DNA of 45,003 nt from Enterobacterales bacterium (lineage in GTDB: Bacteria > Pseudomonadota > Gammaproteobacteria > Enterobacterales > Enterobacteriaceae), in assembly GCA_947478475.1 (NCBI GenBank), contig CANJWD010000005.1, forward strand, positions 1 to 45,003, given 5' to 3'. The notes beneath the pieces were generated by a model. That model was not told where the DNA came from. It saw only the letters and a list, made by a program, of their open reading frames with translations, and searched no databases. The translations under genes and the position numbers were made by a program. Shown in pieces: positions 35,851 to 44,532 of the stretch (position 1 is the first letter of the stretch; each line of letters opens with the position of its first letter).

Positions 35851-36683
35851 TCCATTACCCTTACTATTGACGGAGCGACGAGGAGGAGCAGTGCCGGCAG
35901 AGCGATCAGCAGCATGATGGGCGCGGCTAATTTGGCCGACAGTTTACTGATCCGCTCCTCGGTATTCATAAGCTGTACATCGCGCATGTCCTTCGACAGC
36001 TCCATCAGCTGTTCATAGACCGACGTACCAAAAAAGGCACTCTGCTGCAGTGAGGTACAGAACATTTTTACTTCAAGGGCCGGAATGCTGTAGCGCAACT
36101 CCTGCAGCGCATTGTGCAGGCTGTTCAGCTCCGCGCGGCGCAGCACACGCCGCATCACCGTCGTTAAGCTCTGATTAATTTTACTGAAATTGTCGGTGGT
36201 ATAGCCGAGTGCGGATTCGATGGTCATCCCCGACTGCACGCACACCGCCGCCAGATCGATATACATCGGCAAGTCACTCAGCAGCGCCTTGGTCTTATTT
36301 TCCACCAGCAGGTTGCGCAGCAGGCCCGGCAGGAAGATAACCAGCACCAGAATAACGGCAGCACCAATGGCCAGCATCTGCTGCTCATACTCCAGTAACA
36401 GCGCAACGACTGAGAACAGCCCCATGCAGCCTGCGGCAACAGCGCCCTTCAGCGGCAGCGATTTTTCCAGCTGCGACAGCCGGCGTAACAGCGTGCTGCT
36501 ATGCTCAAGCAGCATTTCATACTCGGCGGTGACGGGTTTGGCCACGCTGGCGGCGGCCACCTCCGATGGCACAATCATCTGGCGGATTTGGATAAAAATG
36601 CGCCGCTTTTTCAGCAGCAGTAACAGAACAATACAGCCAAACACTAAAACAGCGCCATAGAGGGCATAGAGCACGAAGGTCAT
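35835..36683 (-). CDS. tadC: TadC, inner-membrane platform protein
   Basis: 282-residue polytopic protein of the GspF/T2SSF family. Hydrophobic segments lie at the N-terminus, near residues 80-130 (a pair), and at the C-terminus (LAAPIMLLIALPALLLLVAPSIV). A central GspF domain holds IDLAAVCVQSGMTIESAL. With TadB it forms the platform on which the TadA motor works. It overlaps tadB by 4 bases and tadD by 14 bases. Confidence 0.93.
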   Translation of the reverse strand: MTFVLYALYGAVLVFGCIVLLLLLKKRRIFIQIRQMIVPSEVAAASVAKPVTAEYEMLLEHSSTLLRRLSQLEKSLPLKGAVAAGCMGLFSVVALLLEYEQQMLAIGAAVILVLVIFLPGLLRNLLVENKTKALLSDLPMYIDLAAVCVQSGMTIESALGYTTDNFSKINQSLTTVMRRVLRRAELNSLHNALQELRYSIPALEVKMFCTSLQQSAFFGTSVYEQLMELSKDMRDVQLMNTEERISKLSAKLAAPIMLLIALPALLLLVAPSIVRVMEYVDF

Positions 36684-37585
36684 GTTGCCCTCCTGATAAT
36701 CAGCCAGACGATGAGAAAACCGATAAAGTGGCTGGTAAAGACGTAGTACAGGACCAGGATCCCGTTACTGTCATTAACAAAAAAATGGAAATCGTCCGGT
36801 TTCAGCCATTTCAGCAGCAATATCAGAATAAACGGCAGGGCACCGATGATTTTTACTGTCATACGGCTCTCTGACGTCAGGGCCGCCTTGCGGCGCACCA
36901 TGAGCTTATTCGCAGCGACAATTCTCCCCAGACGCTTAACCAGCTCGGTTAACTGCCCGCCGCGCTCCATGCTAAGCAGCGCCACCATGATAAAAGAGTA
37001 AAACTCCGGGTAACGGAAACGCTCCCAGGCATCGGCAAAGACCGCCTTCGGCGTTTCGCCAAGCACCAGGCGGCGGCTGATACGGTTAAACTCATGGCCC
37101 AGCGGGCTGTCCAGCTCCTCGCCACAGCGCGCGATGGCATTCTGAATCGTGGCGCCGGCTGACACCGCAGAGCCAACAATGGCGATAATTTCCGGAAAAC
37201 TGGCCTGAAACAGGGCATATTTCACCGCCCGGCCACGCCGGAACTGGAAGAGCAACAGGGCGGGCAGCGCCACCAGCAGCAGCAGCGTCACATTAAAATG
37301 CGTATAGTGCTGGTTGGCCCACAGCACCCCGGCGAAGAACACCACACTGATTATCAGGCTGCGCAGCAGTTTTTCGTTATTTTCACCGCGAACATAGCCG
37401 AGCCACTCGGTAAAAATCGCGGCGACATAAGTGATAACAGAGGTTTGTGAGCGCGAAGCGGACACTGCTCTTTGCTGGTTATGCACTGAACCCGCTATTT
37501 TTTTCCAGCTGCGCCAGGTCAGGCTGAAAATAATCAGCCCGGCCAGCACCACCGCAAGCATCAGATAGTTCATGGCATAGTTCAT
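36680..37585 (-). CDS. tadB: TadB, inner-membrane platform protein
   Basis: 301-residue GspF-family membrane protein, paralogue of TadC. The GspF domain includes ASFPEIIAIVGSAVSAGATIQNAI and MERGGQLTELVKRLGRIV. Membrane segments sit at the N-terminus, near residues 75-115 and at the C-terminus. A 12-bp duplication makes the protein start MNYAMNYL, and either Met is a possible start. It overlaps tadA by 4 bases. Confidence 0.93.
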   Translation of the reverse strand: MNYAMNYLMLAVVLAGLIIFSLTWRSWKKIAGSVHNQQRAVSASRSQTSVITYVAAIFTEWLGYVRGENNEKLLRSLIISVVFFAGVLWANQHYTHFNVTLLLLVALPALLLFQFRRGRAVKYALFQASFPEIIAIVGSAVSAGATIQNAIARCGEELDSPLGHEFNRISRRLVLGETPKAVFADAWERFRYPEFYSFIMVALLSMERGGQLTELVKRLGRIVAANKLMVRRKAALTSESRMTVKIIGALPFILILLLKWLKPDDFHFFVNDSNGILVLYYVFTSHFIGFLIVWLIIRRAT

Positions 37586-37588
37586 GGC
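37565..37588. repeat. 12-bp duplication at the tadB start
   Basis: Two identical copies of ATAGTTCATGGC. Each carries an ATG for tadB on the coding strand, so the start codon itself was duplicated in frame; one copy also spans the tadA stop. Confidence 0.85.
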
Positions 37589-38868
37589 GCCACCGGGGAA
37601 AAGAGCTGTTGCAGCTCTTCGCTCAGATTAAACATACCGGCACTGGCCCGGACGGCTGAGCGCAGCAGCAGCCCGTGATTGCGAAATTCACCCACAATTC
37701 GCCCCTGTTCATCACGCTTATCCTCCGAATGGAAAGAGAAAATATCCTGTAAAATCACCACATCTCCCTCAGTGCCCATGATTTCGGTGATATGGGTCAC
37801 CTTACGCGAGCCATCATTCATCCGTGATACATGAATTACCAGATTGATGGCCGAGGTGATATTACGGCGTATGGCATCCAGCGGCATCGACATACCACAC
37901 ATCATTACCAGGCTTTCAAGACGGCTCACCGCATCGCGCGGCGTATTGGCGTGCACCGTCGACATTGAGCCGTCATGGCCGGTATTCATCGCCTGCAACA
38001 TTTCAAATGCCTCCTCACCACGGCACTCACCGACGATGATTCGGTCCGGGCGCATACGCAGGGAGTTGATCACCAGATCACGCATACTCACCTGGCCGGT
38101 ATTTTCCACCCCGGCGATACGCGTCTCCAGGCGCACCACATGGGGCTGGTCGAGGCGCAGCTCCGCCGCATCTTCCAGCGTCAGCACCCGTTCCGTTTCG
38201 GCAATATATTGCGACAGCGCATTCAGCAGGGTGGTCTTACCGGAGCCGGTCCCGCCGGAGATAATAATGTTGGCGCGACAGCGCGTGGCAATAATCAGAA
38301 AATTGGCCATGGCAGTGCTCATGGCGCCGAAATTGACCAGATCAGCGAGGGATTTTTTATTTTTACTGAATTTTCGAATCGAAACGGAGGTACCATCAAG
38401 GGAAATCGGACTAATGGCAATATTAAGGCGGCTGCCATCTTCCATGCGCGCATTCGCCAGGGGGCGTCCCTCATCCACCCGGCGGCCAACACGCTGCACC
38501 AGGCGTTTGGCAATATCCGTTAACTGCGTATTATTGATAAAACGGCGCCCGGTAAGCTGCAACAATCCGCCCCGTTCAATAAAGATTTTTTCCGGGCCAT
38601 TGACCAGGATATCGCTGACCGAATCATCCTCAATGAATTCGCGCATCGGGCCAAAACCGGTTAGTTCATCCGCCATCAGGTCGACAAAATCGTACTGATT
38701 CTTGTTATTAAGGTAAATTCGGGTATCTGCCAGCACCTGTTCAAGGGTGGTATTCAGCTCTTTTACCAGCTGACCGCGATCAGAAACCAGCTTTTCGATC
38801 GTATCCACTTCGATATTTCGCAACATTTGCTCACGCAGCAGCGCTTGCGTGGCCAGGTCGATATCCAT
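37582..38868 (-). CDS. tadA: TadA, secretion ATPase of the Tad pilus
   Basis: 428-residue hexameric AAA+ type II/IV secretion ATPase that drives Flp pilus assembly. The Walker A motif GGTGSGKTTLLNAL lies near residue 205, the Asp box RMRPDRIIVGECRGEEAFEML and the His box MSTVHANTPRDAVSRLE follow. The N-terminal part (GFGPMREFIEDDSVSDILVNGPEKIFIERGG) is typical of the CpaF/TadA group. A 284-codon antisense frame over this gene is a shadow of high-GC codon use. Confidence 0.97.
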   Translation of the reverse strand: MDIDLATQALLREQMLRNIEVDTIEKLVSDRGQLVKELNTTLEQVLADTRIYLNNKNQYDFVDLMADELTGFGPMREFIEDDSVSDILVNGPEKIFIERGGLLQLTGRRFINNTQLTDIAKRLVQRVGRRVDEGRPLANARMEDGSRLNIAISPISLDGTSVSIRKFSKNKKSLADLVNFGAMSTAMANFLIIATRCRANIIISGGTGSGKTTLLNALSQYIAETERVLTLEDAAELRLDQPHVVRLETRIAGVENTGQVSMRDLVINSLRMRPDRIIVGECRGEEAFEMLQAMNTGHDGSMSTVHANTPRDAVSRLESLVMMCGMSMPLDAIRRNITSAINLVIHVSRMNDGSRKVTHITEIMGTEGDVVILQDIFSFHSEDKRDEQGRIVGEFRNHGLLLRSAVRASAGMFNLSEELQQLFSPVAP

Positions 38869-38879
38869 ACAGCCCCCTG

Positions 38880-40016
38880 TTATCTAAAGTGGCGAGAAAG
38901 TGAGTGCAGAGAGAGTGAACGCCGCAGAGAGGAGCCCTGGCGCCGCTCCCCCATCCCGAGAATCAGCCGGGTTAATTTTTCCAGCGGTTTTTTGTCCCCA
39001 CGCCATAGTTTATGTTCCAGCAGCGCCTGGCTGCCCTCTTTCAGATAGGGAAAACTAACGGTGATGGGGCGACCGAGCAGAGACTGCATATCGGAGAGCG
39101 ACAGCGAGTCACTGGTCACCGGACGGCTGTCATTGACACAGATAAACAGCCTTCGGCCCTGGCTACCGTTGTCCGCTATTCGCTCAAAAATATTAATAAA
39201 ATTCAGCGCTACGCGTGCCGAGGCGGCCGTTCTGTCGAGCACCAGTATAATACAGTGCGAATGTTCCGCCTGCTGCTGCATTACCTCTTTAGTGGTACTA
39301 AACAGTGCCTGATCAAAGATCAAAAAATTGTATTTTTGCATATCAGGCGCGTCACTCTCTGGTGGCAACAGTGATTCAGAGAGCATCACATCGATATATT
39401 CCTGGTGGCTGGTTATCCCCTGGTCGATTTTTTTCCCCAGCATGATGTCAATATCCTGCGACCCGAGATTCCCCTGTAGCAGCAGCAGCGGCAATTTACG
39501 ATAGCGCACAATGGACTGCGCCAGTTGCCAGCTGAGCAGGCTGCTGCCGGCACCCCCTTTACAGCCGAGCAGGGTTATTAACAGCGATTTGCGAGTGCTA
39601 ATCTCCTGACCCGGGCCACTGAGCACACGCGCAGTAATTTCCGCCAGCTGTGAACCGACATGAAAGTAGCGCATGCCGCGCTCGACAAAGCCCTGTGCCA
39701 CGCTGATGGAATCGCTGTCACCAAACAGAATGCACCAGCACTGCTGTGGGATCCGGCCTTTGACCTGATTAACCACCTGATCGACATCAGTACACCCCCC
39801 GATATCGATCAGCACACCCTGCAAATTCTCTGCCAGCGTAAGCACCGGCGCGGAGAGGAAATCTGTTTCCAGCACCTTAACATGCCCCATGCCCGCCTGG
39901 CCGATATGCTGCGCCAGATGCTCAGCCACGTCGGCGCGGCTGGAAATCACCAGCATATCCCGCTCATGAAGCTTGTTTTGTTGCTGTGCCAAATCCTTAT
40001 TCAGTAGTAAGCGCAT
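38880..40016 (-). CDS. tadZ: TadZ (CpaE-like), polar localisation ATPase
   Basis: 378 residues. An N-terminal receiver-like domain (LVISSRADVAEHLAQHIGQAG to about 130) is followed by a ParA/MinD-type domain with a deviant P-loop (GCKGGAGSSLLSWQLAQ near 150). TadZ places the Tad machine at the cell pole in other bacteria. The frame is open to 40157, but the ATG at 40016 gives the conserved start MRLLLNKDLAQQQ and lies directly after the rcpB stop, giving a TGATATG junction. Confidence 0.92.
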   Translation of the reverse strand: MRLLLNKDLAQQQNKLHERDMLVISSRADVAEHLAQHIGQAGMGHVKVLETDFLSAPVLTLAENLQGVLIDIGGCTDVDQVVNQVKGRIPQQCWCILFGDSDSISVAQGFVERGMRYFHVGSQLAEITARVLSGPGQEISTRKSLLITLLGCKGGAGSSLLSWQLAQSIVRYRKLPLLLLQGNLGSQDIDIMLGKKIDQGITSHQEYIDVMLSESLLPPESDAPDMQKYNFLIFDQALFSTTKEVMQQQAEHSHCIILVLDRTAASARVALNFINIFERIADNGSQGRRLFICVNDSRPVTSDSLSLSDMQSLLGRPITVSFPYLKEGSQALLEHKLWRGDKKPLEKLTRLILGMGERRQGSSLRRSLSLHSLSRHFR

Positions 40017-40017
40017 A

Positions 40018-40422
40018 TCAATACCCGTAAAAAATTTGATTGTCCGGATTCCGCAGCGATTTTTGTAAATTATTGCGCACCGCACAGCCCAGCAGCTTGC
40101 CCGTGTGGGATTCATAGTTACTCTTGTCATAACCACAGGGTGCGTTGGATGGTGCATTAGGCAGTGCGTTAGGTGATGTGTTAAGTGATGCGTTGGGTGA
40201 ACGGAGCGGCGTGCTTACGCCCACCGGCGGGATGGCGCGATGGCCCTGGCCAGGAGGATGCCAGCAGACGGCCCGCGACAGCGGACGTGCCCGCAGATCC
40301 TGGTGGTCCGAGCCATCCAGCACCGTGGTTAAACAAGAGGAGCTGCTTGCCGCAACCGGCATAGCCGCTGCCGCGCTGCTGGCAATAGCGGCCAGCATTA
40401 TCAATAAGTTCACTGTTTTCAT
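40018..40422 (-). CDS. rcpB: RcpB/CpaD-like outer-membrane pilus component
   Basis: 134-residue exported protein (signal about 1-25, MKTVNLLIMLAAIASSAAAAMPV). The C-terminal CGYDKSNYESHTGKLLGCAV and the following RNNLQKSLRNPDNQIFYGY match the CpaD/RcpB end (Gly-Cys-Ala then Asn-Leu and Asn-Pro). The protein is shorter than usual and its middle is a proline/asparagine-rich segment built of five 12-bp units. It overlaps rcpA by 4 bases and abuts tadZ, which fits rcpB in the canonical order. Confidence 0.78.
   Translation of the reverse strand: MKTVNLLIMLAAIASSAAAAMPVAASSSSCLTTVLDGSDHQDLRARPLSRAVCWHPPGQGHRAIPPVGVSTPLRSPNASLNTSPNALPNAPSNAPCGYDKSNYESHTGKLLGCAVRNNLQKSLRNPDNQIFYGY
40142..40201. repeat. 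12-bp tandem repeat in rcpB, 5 units
   Basis: Five degenerate units based on GCGTTRGGTGAT (plus strand), 40142-40201. They encode a four-residue Ser/Pro/Asn-Ala repeat in the linker before the conserved CpaD-like end. Confidence 0.9.
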
Positions 40423-41777
40423 TTGATAAATCCTCCCTGACTGACGAAATCGAGCGCCTGTTTTTTGCTTTCTGCTCTTTCAAGGTGACTAAAATTAAAG
40501 AAGCGCTCGGCGGTTGAGGTACGGACAAAATTGGGTAGCACAATGTCTCTGCCCGCCACGGGTTTCACCAGTGTAACGGTAGCGACCACCACTAACTCAC
40601 GCCCTTCACGCTCTGTTTGAGTATTGCGAAACAGGGCACCGAGTACCGGAATATTGCCGATAAAGGGGATTTTTGACAGCGACTCTTTCTCCTGCCTGCT
40701 GATTAAACCGCCGACGATAAAGCTCTCGCCGTCTGCCAGCTCGACGGTAGTTTTGGCACGCCGGGTAGTCAGCACCGGGAAGTTATTGAGAATACCCTGC
40801 TTAATAAACTGCTCCTCAATGCTGCTGACCTCTTCGGCCATCCAGACCCGGATACGTTTATCCTCATTCACCTTCGCACCCACCAGCAGTTTGATCCCGA
40901 ACTCTTTGTAAACGATATTGACACCATTGCTACTGCTAGTAGCGATCGGGAACTCCCCTCCGACCAGAAAACTGGCCGTTTCGCCGGAAAGCACCGAAAG
41001 GTTAGGCTCGGCCAGCACGCGCGCCACCGTGTCATTGCTCAGCGCGGCGATTAACGTCCCCAGTGTGCTGGCATCAAATTTGAACTTCTGCAAAATAAAC
41101 TGGCCGGACTGTTGAGTAATAGAACCTGTGCTGGCCGTCCCCCACTGCAATCCGACATTATCGGTGAACTCTTTGGTAACTTCAGCGATGGTCAGCTTGA
41201 CATTCACCTGGTTTGTCATCGGAACGGTTATTTTATTCACCACCTGCTCGTAAAACACCTTATCCAGAAAAGTGATACGCTCTTTGCCGCTGTCGGAGTC
41301 ACTGTATTCCATATCAATTTTAGTTTTTTTCTCGCTGGTGCCCTCACCGACTATCTGGTAGATACGATCGCGGGCCAGGTCGCTGCTCACTGTGCCGCTC
41401 AGCAGGTAGGTTTTGGCAATTTTCTGGATAACGACCTGGCTATCCGGGTATTCAGTACGGATCTGCTGGTCCAGACCCTTAATCAGGTTATTGATAATCA
41501 CAGTCTCTTTGACAATTGCCTTACCCTGTTTATCAAACAGGGTAAATTCAGCCAGACCCTCCTTTTTGGCGTAAATAACCACGCTGGTATCACTGATAAT
41601 TTCATAATCGGCCAGTTCCCCCATGGAGACAAACACCGTATCCACCGCTGTGGTGGTGGTAATGATCCGTGATTCGCCGGTGGCCAGATAGAGCCTGGCA
41701 GCGGAAGCCTGGCCTGCCAGCAGAGCGCCGGCGGCCAGCAACAGGGCAATGAGCGGCTGTTTTATTTTATTCCACAC
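40419..41777 (-). CDS. rcpA: RcpA/CpaC-like secretin
   Basis: 452-residue outer-membrane secretin through which the Flp pilus exits. A signal peptide (IKQPLIALLLAAGALLAGQASA) is followed by the N-terminal RcpA/BON-like domain (VSMGELADYEIISDTSVVIYAKKEG, QIRTEYPDSQVVI) and the GspD beta-domain (VLAEPNLSVLSGETASFLVGGEFPI, TRRAKTTVELADGESFIVGGLISRQ). The GTG at 41777 (GAGGG 9-13 bases upstream) is chosen, because the signal peptide begins there; the longer open frame overlaps rcpC. Confidence 0.94.
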   Translation of the reverse strand: MWNKIKQPLIALLLAAGALLAGQASAARLYLATGESRIITTTTAVDTVFVSMGELADYEIISDTSVVIYAKKEGLAEFTLFDKQGKAIVKETVIINNLIKGLDQQIRTEYPDSQVVIQKIAKTYLLSGTVSSDLARDRIYQIVGEGTSEKKTKIDMEYSDSDSGKERITFLDKVFYEQVVNKITVPMTNQVNVKLTIAEVTKEFTDNVGLQWGTASTGSITQQSGQFILQKFKFDASTLGTLIAALSNDTVARVLAEPNLSVLSGETASFLVGGEFPIATSSSNGVNIVYKEFGIKLLVGAKVNEDKRIRVWMAEEVSSIEEQFIKQGILNNFPVLTTRRAKTTVELADGESFIVGGLISRQEKESLSKIPFIGNIPVLGALFRNTQTEREGRELVVVATVTLVKPVAGRDIVLPNFVRTSTAERFFNFSHLERAESKKQALDFVSQGGFIK

Positions 41778-41781
41778 TTTT

Positions 41782-42609
41782 TTACCCTCGCAGTTCGGTA
41801 AATTTAGGCAAATTAGGGAGCAGATGATCCAGCTGTAGCTGACCGCTATCATCACCGGCCCCAGGCAACAGCAGCACATCGCCGGCTTTTTCAATCACTT
41901 TTATTTTTCTGAGATCCTGATTGCTGACGCGCAGCGTGATGTCACCGACATAATCGGACTCCTCTTTTTTCTTAGCCTTAGCGTTCTCATCCTGTTGCGC
42001 CTCGCTGAGGCGCTTCACCCCCAGCACCTGCATGCGATTAATCACCGCGGTTAATACATAGCGCTGGCTCTGGCCACCCGACATCTCGTCACTGTTCAGC
42101 GCCACACTCTCTTTGACCTTACTGTTTTTATTGGTTTCCAGAGTGCGCAGGTAGAGTGTTGCCTCATCCCCTGGCTTCAAAGAGTCCAGTAACCAGCCAT
42201 GGCGCGTATCGACCCGGAACTGCCAGGCAACTTCGCCGGCATGCAGACTATTGCGCAGGAACGTCGGGCTGCCAGGAGATTCAACCACCTGCGGCGCAAT
42301 ATAGCTATTTTCAGCCAGCGCGACGGTGACCAGATAGCCCTCCAGGGAACCCTGTGCGGTGATATCATACGCCAGTAAGTCACTTGTCTCCGGCACGCTG
42401 AGCGTTTGCACGCTGAAATCGTCCGTCGTCAGCAGGCTTCCGGCGCTGACCGGGCGCACTGTTTTCGCCACCAGAATGCTTTTTTCACCCGTGGCGCTGC
42501 GGACTGCCGGTGCCAGAGGAGCGGACTGATTACCCTGGTGAAATACCAGCCCCCCTATCCCCACAACAATGACCAGCAGGGAAACTAAGAACAACGCTTT
42601 ATGATTCAC
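41782..42609 (-). CDS. rcpC: RcpC/CpaB-like periplasmic pilus protein
   Basis: 275 residues with an N-terminal membrane anchor (FLVSLLVIVVGIGGLVF) and an SAF-type domain (ILVAKTVRPVSAGSLLTTDDFSVQTLSVPE), followed by the RcpC/CpaB domain (HAGEVAWQFRVDTRHGWLLDSLKPGDEATLYL). RcpC links the secretin to the periplasm and affects pilus modification in other species. It ends 4 bases before the rcpA start. Confidence 0.9.
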   Translation of the reverse strand: MNHKALFLVSLLVIVVGIGGLVFHQGNQSAPLAPAVRSATGEKSILVAKTVRPVSAGSLLTTDDFSVQTLSVPETSDLLAYDITAQGSLEGYLVTVALAENSYIAPQVVESPGSPTFLRNSLHAGEVAWQFRVDTRHGWLLDSLKPGDEATLYLRTLETNKNSKVKESVALNSDEMSGGQSQRYVLTAVINRMQVLGVKRLSEAQQDENAKAKKKEESDYVGDITLRVSNQDLRKIKVIEKAGDVLLLPGAGDDSGQLQLDHLLPNLPKFTELRG

Positions 42610-42736
42610 TCAGTGCCTCCGTGACGCCAGGAGAAAAAAGGGCCAAATAACAGCGACGATACCGTTACTCGATCGGTTATATAACAAAATATTTCAATAA
42701 TATATACATTAATTTAACAATTAAAGCGCGCACCGC
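42610..42736. other. gap between tadV and rcpC
   Basis: 127 AT-rich bases with no gene; the largest gap inside the operon before rcpC. It may contain a weak secondary promoter (AT-rich block around 42670-42725) but no clear consensus is seen. Confidence 0.3.
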
Positions 42737-43162
42737 TTAGGGCGCAAGTTGCAGCAATAAAAAAGCCGCAGCAATGGCCACGCCGTACGGCACTCCCTGT
42801 TGGCGGATACGGGAATAAGAGAGCAGCATGCCAGCAACAGCAACAACGCCCCCGAGCAGCGCGGTCAGCAGCACAAAATCAGCGGCCTGCGCCGGCGTTA
42901 ACGCCACGGCCAGCGCAGCCATCACTTTTACATCCCCGCCGCCGGCCACCCGCAGGCAGAACAGCACAAAACCGACGGCAAGAATGAGCAGTGGCGCATA
43001 AAGCGCTGGCCGCCCGTTCACAAGAAAACCTAACGCAACAGCGCATACTAACAGCCCGGCCACCAGCGGGTTGCTAATGCGCCGAAAACGGATATCACTG
43101 TAACAGAGCCACAGCAGCTGTAGCGCCATGAGAGCTGTGATGGCTGTTTTCAGATAATCCAT
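42737..43162 (-). CDS. tadV: TadV prepilin peptidase
   Basis: 141-residue A24-family aspartic protease that cuts Flp prepilin and the TadE/TadF pseudopilins. Both catalytic aspartates are visible: Asp23 in CYSDIRFRRISN and Asp77 in GGGDVKV. It has about six membrane helices and lacks the N-terminal methylase domain, as usual for TadV. It lies second in the locus, after flp. Confidence 0.94.
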   Translation of the reverse strand: MDYLKTAITALMALQLLWLCYSDIRFRRISNPLVAGLLVCAVALGFLVNGRPALYAPLLILAVGFVLFCLRVAGGGDVKVMAALAVALTPAQAADFVLLTALLGGVVAVAGMLLSYSRIRQQGVPYGVAIAAAFLLLQLAP

Positions 43163-43270
43163 TGGATTTCTCTCGCCGCGTTAATTTCCCCTCTCAGTTA
43201 CGGGTAACTGGTTGCATAGCAAGGGGAGTAACGGAGGAAACCTTTTTTTAAAATAGGCTATGTCGCTACC

Positions 43271-43489
43271 CTACCCCCCTACTCCATCGAGCTTTTGATT
43301 AATCGTAGTTATGGCGCCTTGCAGAGCATTCCTCATAGTGCCATTAGTACCGAACAAAACGAATGCCACGGCAGCCATACAGGCGGCGAGAATAACGTAT
43401 TCCACCAGTGTGGCACCGCGCTGGTCGGCGGCCAGCGCTTCAGCTTTCAGTTTCGCGCTAATATAAGTTTTCAGGAAAAACTCTGACAT
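43271..43489 (-). CDS. flp: Flp-family prepilin
   Basis: 72-residue major pilin of the Tad pilus. The prepilin cleavage site is RG/ATLVEY: cut after Gly25, with Glu30-Tyr31 forming the Flp signature, followed by the hydrophobic spine VILAACMAAVAFVLF. The mature protein would have 47 residues. The AAGGA-type ribosome site (AAAGGAAAT) precedes its ATG. A G/C-rich end with a six-base run follows at the stop. There is only one flp copy here, whereas some species carry two. Confidence 0.95.
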   Translation of the reverse strand: MSEFFLKTYISAKLKAEALAADQRGATLVEYVILAACMAAVAFVLFGTNGTMRNALQGAITTINQKLDGVGG

Positions 43490-43638
43490 TTTTTTATTTC
43501 CTTTTTGCTATAAAAATTGCCTGCTATCGTCTAAGTATAGGCGGGGCGGTTATCGATAACTGTTACATTACGCTCATTTACATTCACAATTTCTTATGTC
43601 TTATTACCTGACCGGTAACGGATCTGGCTATCACGCTA

Positions 43639-43662
43639 TCTGCCATTAAATCTGCCATTAAA
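43639..43662. repeat. 12-bp duplication upstream of flp
   Basis: Two identical copies of TCTGCCATTAAA in tandem, about 150 bases upstream of the flp start codon. Confidence 0.8.
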
Positions 43663-43900
43663 TTAAACGGTGATTTTATTATTGCTGACCATCTGAGCAT
43701 GATCGCGGCAAGCAATTTATTTACCAGGAGCATTACTGTCACTAAGAGTAGGGCAGAGTAACCCCTCTGTCTGCTATATTTCGCTCATATCTATTTTTAC
43801 CATAAACGTTTGAGCTGTTAAAAATAAACCCCTGCCAGGTAGTTACGATTACCGGGTATTTAAAATTAAGTAGCGGCCGCCGCTGCGGGTGATCCCTTAT

Positions 43901-43922
43901 ATCTTTACTGGATCTTTACTGG
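43901..43922. repeat. 11-bp duplication upstream of flp
   Basis: Two identical copies of ATCTTTACTGG in tandem, about 85 bases downstream of the ToxR-like stop codon. Confidence 0.8.
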
Positions 43923-44004
43923 TAACTTTTTTATTAAATTCACTTTCTTTTAAAGTAATGCTGACCTGTTAGACATTATTTTTTCTCTCCTGCTTGCGTT
44001 TTTC

Positions 44005-44532
44005 TCAGGTTACAAGCAGCACCGAAAGCAGTGCCAGCCAGCAGAAATTCAACAGCACCAGCAGCGAAAGTGTAATCTGCCCGCGGCGCCCTGACAGCAC
44101 CTGGCTCAGCCAGGATGACAGCACTGTCGCTGCCCGACCGTTATCTCTTTGACCCGTGACGCCGTTAACGCTACCGGGCACGCTGCTATTATCCTCCCAT
44201 ACTGGCAGGACGCTCCCCATATACTGCACCCCCTTGCGTGGAATGGTACGCAGCAGCGATTTTTTTAATCCCGCCTGTGAGAAAGCGTTGCGGAGCATAT
44301 AGAGTTGCCCATAATAGCTGTTTTCACTGACAGCACCGCGCCGTTCCTGCCATACTTCACTGATAATATTCTCTTTGTCGGTGACCCCGTTGAGCAGTAG
44401 CAGCAGCAAACGGCGACTATTTTCGGTTAATTCCACTACAGAACCATTCGCACCGATCAGGCGGCTCTCTGAAGGAGAAAAGACAACGATGCCCTCTAAG
44501 TTAAAACGCATTCCAACCGTCGTGGTTATCAT
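44005..44532 (-). CDS. membrane-anchored ToxR/CadC-type winged-helix regulator
   Basis: 175 residues. Residues about 10-107 form an OmpR/PhoB-type winged helix (VVELTENSRRLLLLLL, ENIISEVWQERR, YYGQLYMLRNAFSQAG, LLRTIPRKGVQYM). A polar linker (110-150) leads to a single C-terminal membrane helix (about 153-175, ITLSLLVLLNFCWLALLSVLLV) that ends the protein, so there is almost no periplasmic domain, unlike ToxR or CadC. It is transcribed toward the Tad locus and probably controls flp expression, but this is inference from position. An in-frame ATG at 44511 is an alternative start. Confidence 0.8.
   Translation of the reverse strand: MITTTVGMRFNLEGIVVFSPSESRLIGANGSVVELTENSRRLLLLLLNGVTDKENIISEVWQERRGAVSENSYYGQLYMLRNAFSQAGLKKSLLRTIPRKGVQYMGSVLPVWEDNSSVPGSVNGVTGQRDNGRAATVLSSWLSQVLSGRRGQITLSLLVLLNFCWLALLSVLLVT

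Larger units (their letters stand above)
43490..44004. promoter_or_regulatory. flp upstream region
   Basis: 515 bases without a supportable gene between flp and the ToxR-like gene, both on the minus strand. It must hold the flp promoter and perhaps regulator sites. Two short tandem duplications occur: TCTGCCATTAAA at 43639-43662 and ATCTTTACTGG at 43901-43922. The length is unusual for this compact locus and suggests complex control or a small RNA. Confidence 0.4.

Noticed and set aside
37844..38698. 284-codon plus-strand frame antisense to tadA
   Set aside because: Low-complexity, Arg/Ser-rich translation mirroring the codon pattern of tadA on the other strand; no own ribosome site or family signature.
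40419..41894. Longer rcpA reading frame starting at 41894
   Set aside because: The extra 39 residues overlap rcpC in another frame, are cysteine-rich and precede the real signal peptide; the GTG at 41777 fits.
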